DNA of 64,000 bases from Candidatus Marithrix sp. (lineage in GTDB: Bacteria; Pseudomonadota; Gammaproteobacteria; Beggiatoales; Beggiatoaceae), in assembly GCA_016744775.1 (NCBI GenBank), contig JADGDS010000007.1, positions 1-64,000 on the forward strand, in the 5' to 3' direction. This document shows positions 60,274 to 64,000 of the stretch, piece by piece. Each line of letters starts with the position of its first letter. The first letter of the stretch is position 1. The position numbers were made by a program, and so were the translations under genes. Below the pieces are notes generated by a model. It ran no database searches. It was not told where the DNA came from and saw only the letters and a list, made by a program, of their open reading frames with translations.

Positions 60274-60954
60274 ATGAATAATATTGTAGAAAATTTCCGC
60301 CAAAAGAGGGCGGATATAATTACTAAAAAAGAGCAACTTAAAGATGAATTGGTTGAACCTTCTCCGTTTCCGCAAATTGGTGATATTTTTATCCATTCAA
60401 AAAGCATGGAACTTCAATGGATGGTAGTTGAAAACTCACAAGATTTATTGATAATACCGGCTGATAATAATCCATTAGTTGGTTCAAATGATGTTAAAGT
60501 TGCAGATCGTGCCTTAAGTGCTCCACTGACACTTCGTTGTGGTTATCAGTTATCAATTGCTCAAACACAATTTCAGAAGCATAGCTTGCGCGTGGGTATT
60601 TTGGAAAATTGGTATTTACAGCGTGCCCTCGACAAAATTAGACAGATTGAGACTGGAAAATTAAGAAGTTCAGTATTACAACAAGAAACTGATTCAGATC
60701 CTGATTATAAGGAATGGATGGAACAAGTAGTTAATCCGGGATTGGAAGCTATTAAAACGGCAAAACCTAGAATAGGGATAAGAACTATCTATAATAAATT
60801 AAAAAATGCTGTGTCAAATTTATTTTCAGCAAAGATTCCGCCACTTAGTTGGGCTGTTGCTGCTATTTTGGTGTTGACAGTGAGCTTGACATTTGTATGT
60901 TGGATGGTATGTAGGATCCCAGTCTATGAATTATCATATTATTTTGGCAACTAA
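60274..60954 (+). CDS. Single-pass membrane protein, possible partner of the HTH regulator
   Basis: 226 residues, good ribosome site (aggagataa). Residues 1-190 are soluble and charged, with a beta-rich part (QWMVVENSQDLLIIPADNNP) and a helical part (WYLQRALDKIRQIETGKLRS). A single membrane helix at about 192-215 (WAVAAILVLTVSLTFVCWMV) leaves a short outer tail. Tail-out topology with a cytoplasmic body is what anti-sigma factors show, but no zinc-binding anti-sigma motif is present. Unknown family. Confidence 0.65.
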   Translation: MNNIVENFRQKRADIITKKEQLKDELVEPSPFPQIGDIFIHSKSMELQWMVVENSQDLLIIPADNNPLVGSNDVKVADRALSAPLTLRCGYQLSIAQTQFQKHSLRVGILENWYLQRALDKIRQIETGKLRSSVLQQETDSDPDYKEWMEQVVNPGLEAIKTAKPRIGIRTIYNKLKNAVSNLFSAKIPPLSWAVAAILVLTVSLTFVCWMVCRIPVYELSYYFGN

Positions 60955-61260
60955 AATAGCTGATATGCAAGAGGAGCAGTGTTGATAAAATTTGGCAAAT
61001 ATTAGCTCAACAAGGGGCAAACTTGCCAATTACTATTAGCAAAAAAAACTAATTATCCAACGCAGCGGCACCAATATCCTAAAGCGACTTGGAAATTACC
61101 AAAGATAAAACTAGGAGCTAGAATAAGATGTGATAAACGAACTAAAATAACACTTAGAAAATGGCAAAAATACTCAAGACGATTGTATAAAATACGCTAA
61201 AAAATATACAATTTTTCCTATGGAAATACAGATGTTTTAACATTAAAAGTAAGGCTAAAA
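60955..61260. other. Short intergenic zone with a basic coding remnant
   Basis: 306 nt. The frame 61006-61200 on the plus strand reads QTCQLLLAKKTNYPTQRHQY and continues very basic (RKWQKYSRRLYKIR) to a TAA, but has no start codon. It is probably the tail of a lost gene, similar in character to the cationic end of the protein at 56936. Confidence 0.4.
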
Positions 61261-61434
61261 ATGATAGTATTACAAAAAATTAAGAGTATTAAAATTAATA
61301 AGTTAGATGCTTATTGTGGACAAAAATGGCATCAACGTTGTGTAATGAATGGAACAATTTGGACTTGTAAAGATTGGGCCGTTTTGGTGGTTGATGAGAA
61401 GGTTAAGGAAGTTTGGGTGGTTAAAAGTCAGTAA
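61261..61434 (+). CDS. Small protein with Cys/Trp pattern
   Basis: 57 residues; AAGG lies 7 nt before the ATG. Sequence features: LDAYCGQKWHQRCVMNGTIW, a further Cys, and a VVDEKVKEVWVV end. The three Cys and regular beta-strand alternation suggest a small folded protein, not chance. Function unknown. Confidence 0.45.
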   Translation: MIVLQKIKSIKINKLDAYCGQKWHQRCVMNGTIWTCKDWAVLVVDEKVKEVWVVKSQ

Positions 61435-61446
61435 GTATTAACTTTA

Positions 61447-61526
61447 AGTACAACAGATTAACGGAATAAACGGATTCTTAATGATGACTATAAAAAAATC
61501 CGTTTATTCCGTTAATCCGTTGTACT
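61447..61526. repeat. 80-bp palindromic element, copy 1
   Basis: Arms of about 30 bp starting AGTACAACAGATTAACGGAA pair around a 20-bp centre with an ATGACTATAAAAAAAT core. A second copy at 63894-63973 differs in only a few bases and shares downstream flank (AAATGAAGTCCAA.CAGA). A non-autonomous mobile element is likely. Confidence 0.85.
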
Positions 61527-61561
61527 ATTTGTAAAAATGAAGTCCAAACAGATGTTAATAA

Positions 61562-61807
61562 TTAATTGCAATGTCTCTTATAATTTTTTATTGCTGAACT
61601 ATATTTAGAATTAGTCGCTTCAAAAAACCATAGGCACGCATCATCTATGCTTTTTTTCACTCCCCAACCATGAAAGTAAAGAACCCCTAACATATTTTCA
61701 GCATAAGCATCACCTGATATTGCTGCTTTTTTAAACCAATGAAATGCTTGCTTATAATCTTGACCATTATCGAAATAAAACCTCCAGAACTTAACTTTTA
61801 ATGGCAA
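61562..61807 (-). pseudogene. Fragment of a Sel1-repeat protein
   Basis: 81 codons with no ATG (TTG only). DYKQAFHWFKKAAISGDAYA, then ENMLGVLYFHGWGVKKSIDD and ACLWFFEA, are two Sel1 repeats. Intact Sel1 proteins have many repeats and usually a signal peptide, both missing here. N-terminal truncation; the copy could be a remnant of an accessory locus. Confidence 0.7.
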
Positions 61808-62027
61808 TGCGTAACATCACTTAATTAAGTTAGTTAGAACGGGAATGAAAAAATAAAGTATTGTATGCCGTCATAGCTTATGAAAGCAAGACCTCAAGCA
61901 ATGACAATATCGAATCCTTTGTCTTACTTTATTTGATATAAGACAATTTGTTTGTTGAGATGCTTCTGGTTCTGGTCGCTAATAACGGCATTAACACCAT
62001 TAACGTTAAGGCTCATGCACCCGCATG

Positions 62028-62543
62028 TTAGCGAGCTTGGGTATAGCCACCGAAAAATGATCCGGCGGCTTGCCAAAAGTTATCCCAACCCGAAGATTGC
62101 AAAAAGGATGAATCCGGACCTAGTTCCTCAATTGCTGGAAACACAATCTCCTCAAAAGAATTAATATGCTCGATAAAGTTTCTTAAGTTATACTTTATAG
62201 TGTCCTCGGAGATGCCGCCGCGCGTAAGAATATTCGTTTCAATAACTATGTAATTATTTTCATTTACCACCATAGCGTAAGCAAACGTGCCGTGAGCATC
62301 TTTTCTGTTATTATATTGGTTTGCGCAAATCATCCCGGTAACTAAATAGTCTTCAGGAATTTTAAGCGGTAGTATGCAGGTCACTTTTTCATCAGAGTCA
62401 ATTGTGACCAATATAACTGTATCATCACCATCTTTGTCTTTGTAACCAAAAGAGAGAGTATCATCATCGATACTTACGTTTTTCGCTGCAGAGATGGTTT
62501 TTAGCGCGTTCTGTATGACGGTAAGTGAAATTTCTTCGATCAT
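62028..62543 (-). CDS. YbjN-like small protein
   Basis: 171 residues, strong AGGAG ribosome site. The alpha-beta layout of the YbjN/type-III-chaperone-like fold is visible: an initial helix, then strands SIDDDTLSFGYKD, TVILVTIDSDEKVTCILPL, ANQYNNRKDAHGTFAYAMVV and NNYIVIETNIL, and a long C-terminal helix. Acidic; the tail SSGWDNFWQAAGSFFGGYTQ is hydrophobic. Probably a sensory or binding partner; the neighbours are repeats and fragments, so its context is lost. Confidence 0.7.
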   Translation of the reverse strand: MIEEISLTVIQNALKTISAAKNVSIDDDTLSFGYKDKDGDDTVILVTIDSDEKVTCILPLKIPEDYLVTGMICANQYNNRKDAHGTFAYAMVVNENNYIVIETNILTRGGISEDTIKYNLRNFIEHINSFEEIVFPAIEELGPDSSFLQSSGWDNFWQAAGSFFGGYTQAR

Positions 62544-62742
62544 TTTGAGTTCTCCTGTTAATTTTAGTTAGATATTTATTTCGTTGCCAACATTCCTCTA
62601 CGGAGCTTGTCGGAGCGCAATTCGCATTGCGATGGCAATTGACTGTAAATGTGCGATAGCCCATTCTGGTGCTCTGCCAAAGCCGATTTTCTTTCGACTT
62701 GTTTTTTCGCTCTACAGAAGTGCCCAATTTCTCACTAAGATA
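62544..62742. other. Intergenic stretch with one coding remnant
   Basis: On the minus strand 62598-62711 reads IGFGRAPEWAIAHLQSIAIA then MRIALRQAP to a TAG, preceded in frame by a stop. The DNA here is richer in G and C than its surroundings. It is likely the end of a lost gene of foreign origin. Confidence 0.35.
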
Positions 62743-62780
62743 TATAATCTCACACAAACAAAATATTTCGAGTTTTTGAT
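62743..62780 (+). repeat. Upstream repeat element, copy 2 (partial)
   Basis: TATAATCTCACACAAACAAA then ATATTTCGAGTTTTTGAT, as at 58948 and 63753. It lies 37 nt before the truncated PDZ gene. A TATAAT stands at about 62802-62807 close to the start. Confidence 0.8.
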
Positions 62781-62816
62781 AAATTAAATTATAACTATCT
62801 GTATAATAGTGAAATT

Positions 62817-63032
62817 ATGAAAAAACTTGTTTTATCACTTCTCTTACTTTTAAATTTACCCCTAGCAGAGGCGGAACCTTTCATATCAACTCCACCAGCT
62901 CAAGCGAATGATGTGCTTTTAATTCAATATGCCTTACAACTGCACAAAATGCAGCCTGCTTTGTTTATGGGTGCAAAAAGTGTATATAATTTTGACATCG
63001 TTATTCTCCTTTATCAAAATAAGCCAACATAG
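62817..63032 (+). pseudogene. Truncated PDZ/CHAT-protein N-terminus
   Basis: 71 codons. The signal peptide MKKLVLSLLLLLNLPLAEAE is followed by DVLLIQYALQLHKMQPALF, which aligns with ATLIQYALQLRETKSELF of the PDZ-TPR-CHAT protein at 35089. After MGAKSV the copy jumps to FDIVILLYQNKPT, which matches GDIIIAYNGQPV of the PDZ domain, so about 15 residues are deleted. It then stops. Everything downstream (TPR, CHAT) is missing, and an inverted repeat begins 15 nt after the stop. Confidence 0.75.
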
Positions 63033-63046
63033 CCAGTTTAGGCTTT

Positions 63047-63096
63047 ATAAGCGAAGCGTCATACACCAAAAAATAGAGACATGACGCTTCGCTTAT
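63047..63096. repeat. 16-bp inverted repeat AAGCGAAGCGTCAT
   Basis: ATAAGCGAAGCGTCAT and ATGACGCTTCGCTTAT are perfect complements around an 18-bp centre. It is placed just after the truncated gene and may mark the deletion or insertion point. Confidence 0.75.
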
Positions 63097-63137
63097 GCAC
63101 TCTACTAGTAAATTTATTTTATATAGTTTTCCTAAAC

Positions 63138-63554
63138 TTACTTCGCATGTGCGAAGTATATGAACACATCTTCAAATAATTGTTTAAGAAGTTTGTTTTG
63201 TTTCCAAGCACCAACGCTTGATGTGACGAAAAGAGGCCAAAGCATGAATAGTGAGATGGTACCGACCACTGCCTTGTCAAGCCATTTACCACCAAAGACT
63301 TCAACTTCTAAATCATTATTCTTGATGATAAATTTTACAGTTCCGGTATTTCCTAAGCCGGTTACATTTTTGAAAAAAGTTAGCCATTTTTGGCTAGTTT
63401 CATTTTTTACCTGAAATAACTTTCCTTCTATACTAGTATCGACTATATCAAGAACTTGAACTTCATAATCTTGTGTTTGGTATTTTGATGTCATGTAGTC
63501 CACAAGCGAATTCAACTCGGATGCTCCATCTTTAAATATTTTCTTGTTTGACAT
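63138..63554 (-). CDS. Small membrane-associated protein, unknown
   Basis: 138 residues, ribosome site GGGGAAC. The N-terminal ~85 residues form an alpha-beta domain (QDYEVQVLDIVDTSIEGKLF, SQKWLTFFKNVTGLGNTGTV). A hydrophobic segment follows at about 95-115 (VGTISLFMLWPLFVTSSVGA), then an amphipathic end (KQNKLLKQLFEDVFIYFA). It looks like a single-pass inner-membrane protein with a cytoplasmic body. Not recognised. Confidence 0.6.
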   Translation of the reverse strand: MSNKKIFKDGASELNSLVDYMTSKYQTQDYEVQVLDIVDTSIEGKLFQVKNETSQKWLTFFKNVTGLGNTGTVKFIIKNNDLEVEVFGGKWLDKAVVGTISLFMLWPLFVTSSVGAWKQNKLLKQLFEDVFIYFAHAK

Positions 63555-63752
63555 AATGTTCCCCTATTTTCAACATATTTTGTGTATAATATAAAAACAC
63601 ATGCAAATACTAATTCATAGTATTTGGGTGTGATACCCACCCTATTTATTAGACTTGTTCCTGATTAAGGTAAGTGGTTGTTTTATTTAGATCGACATTT
63701 TATATAAATCAGTCATTTAGCGTTATTAATAAACAAGTCTATTACTAATATA

Positions 63753-63820
63753 TATAATCTCACACAAACAAAATCTTTCGAGTTTTTGATGGATACGGTA
63801 AACATAATTTTTTTATGATA
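63753..63820 (+). repeat. Upstream repeat element, copy 3
   Basis: Same blocks as copy 1 in the same order: TATAATCTCACAC, CTTTCGAGTTTTTGATGGAT and GTAAACATAATTTTTTTATG. The following bases resemble the start of the gene at 59078, which suggests a beheaded duplicate of that locus. Confidence 0.8.
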
Positions 63821-63893
63821 AAATAAATTATTTTTACCGGTTGTGGATTTGTGGATAGGCAAGGTAGCTAATTGTGAAGCAATTTTAAAATTA

Positions 63894-63973
63894 AGTACAA
63901 CGGATTAACGGAATAAACGGATTCTTAATCATGACTATAAAAAAATCAGTTTATTCCGTTAATTCGTTGTACT
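63894..63973. repeat. 80-bp palindromic element, copy 2
   Basis: AGTACAACGGATTAACGGAA and its complement at the right end, with a centre like that of copy 1 at 61447-61526. Its right arm carries two substitutions that break the palindrome. Confidence 0.85.
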
Positions 63974-64000
63974 ATAAATGAAGTCCAAGCAGAGGTTTGT

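Larger units (their letters stand above)
63555..64000. other. Repeat-rich end of the window
   Basis: No gene. Contains an inverted pair ATTAGACTTGTT/AACAAGTCTATT (63648-63659 and 63732-63743) that may be insertion-sequence ends, copy 3 of the upstream element, a start-like stretch (ATTTTTACCGG, about 63830) resembling the regulator start at 59051, and the second 80-bp palindrome. Confidence 0.5.

Noticed and set aside
62464..62757. 97-residue minus-strand frame overlapping the YbjN-like gene
   Set aside because: Cys/Arg/Asn-rich and without family likeness; the YbjN-like gene with a strong ribosome site occupies the overlap, and the remaining part reads better as a remnant in another frame.
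63648..63743. Complete insertion sequence with ends ATTAGACTTGTT/AACAAGTCTATT
   Set aside because: The inverted ends are only about 70 bp apart and no transposase frame lies between them; at most a remnant.

Overview
The window reads as chromosomal DNA of an AT-rich gammaproteobacterium. HslUV, GyrB, PyrG, MsbA, NadB, ThiO, IlvE and TldD/PmbA are all of proteobacterial type. A sulfide:quinone-oxidoreductase-like flavoprotein, a bacterial sucrose synthase with a separate sucrose phosphatase, CHAT/CHASE2 proteins and many palindromic intergenic repeats suggest a sulfur-oxidising Thiotrichales (Beggiatoa/Thiomargarita-like) relative. That placement is inference. I saw no rRNA, tRNA or CRISPR array.

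Layout. 0.1-5.1 kb: a tight four-gene operon (P-type ATPase lacking the CPC motif, PLP aminotransferase, unknown small protein, octopine/nopaline-type dehydrogenase) that looks like a small-molecule (opine or metallophore-like) pathway. 5.2-9.4 kb: phytase-like secreted protein, then sucrose-phosphate phosphatase and sucrose synthase. 9.4-13.4 kb: BrnT/BrnA toxin-antitoxin, di-haem cytochrome c peroxidase, copper ATPase CopA. 13.4-16.1 kb: two secreted proteins (one with RCC1 repeats) bracketed by a 41-bp direct repeat. 16-21 kb: minus-strand run sqr, hslV, hslU, thiO, lipoprotein. 21-27 kb: YfiR/TonB receptor/CHASE8 hybrid kinase module and SanA. 27-31.5 kb: a small divergent gene, pyrG, gyrB. 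31.5-34.6 kb: PIN toxin-antitoxin pair between perfect 35-bp repeats, broken fic gene, PDC sensor, nuclease-like protein. 35-40.7 kb: exported PDZ-TPR-CHAT protease, CHASE2 membrane protein and secreted partner. 40.7-46 kb: ilvE, an HTH-ferredoxin-reductase fusion, moaB, an orphan antitoxin with a collapsed toxin, an RNase II-family exonuclease. 46-57.9 kb: a giant coiled-coil lipoprotein, tldD/pmbA, GxxExxY protein, nadB, Fic protein, PP2C phosphatase, msbA, and a secreted protein with a cationic Trp/Cys-rich tail. 57.9-64 kb: an accessory zone of small genes and fragments. It holds a regulator/membrane-protein pair, a PDZ/CHAT remnant and repeated upstream elements, and looks like a decaying copy of a CHAT-type locus.

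How the parts fit. Housekeeping genes sit in short operons. Accessory modules (toxin-antitoxin, Fic, CHAT, sensor modules) lie between them and are often bordered by repeats. Several modules show clear decay: toxin collapse at 43.9 kb, a Fic C-terminal fragment at 32.4 kb, a truncated PDZ protein at 62.8 kb, and a duplicated antitoxin fragment at 11.2 kb. Many gene ends carry large inverted repeats that may double as terminators.

Most novel candidates: the aminotransferase/opine-dehydrogenase/P-type-ATPase operon, the exported CHAT/CHASE2 module with its decayed second locus, and the secreted cationic protein at 56.9 kb. All family assignments come from reading motifs by eye; no database search was run.
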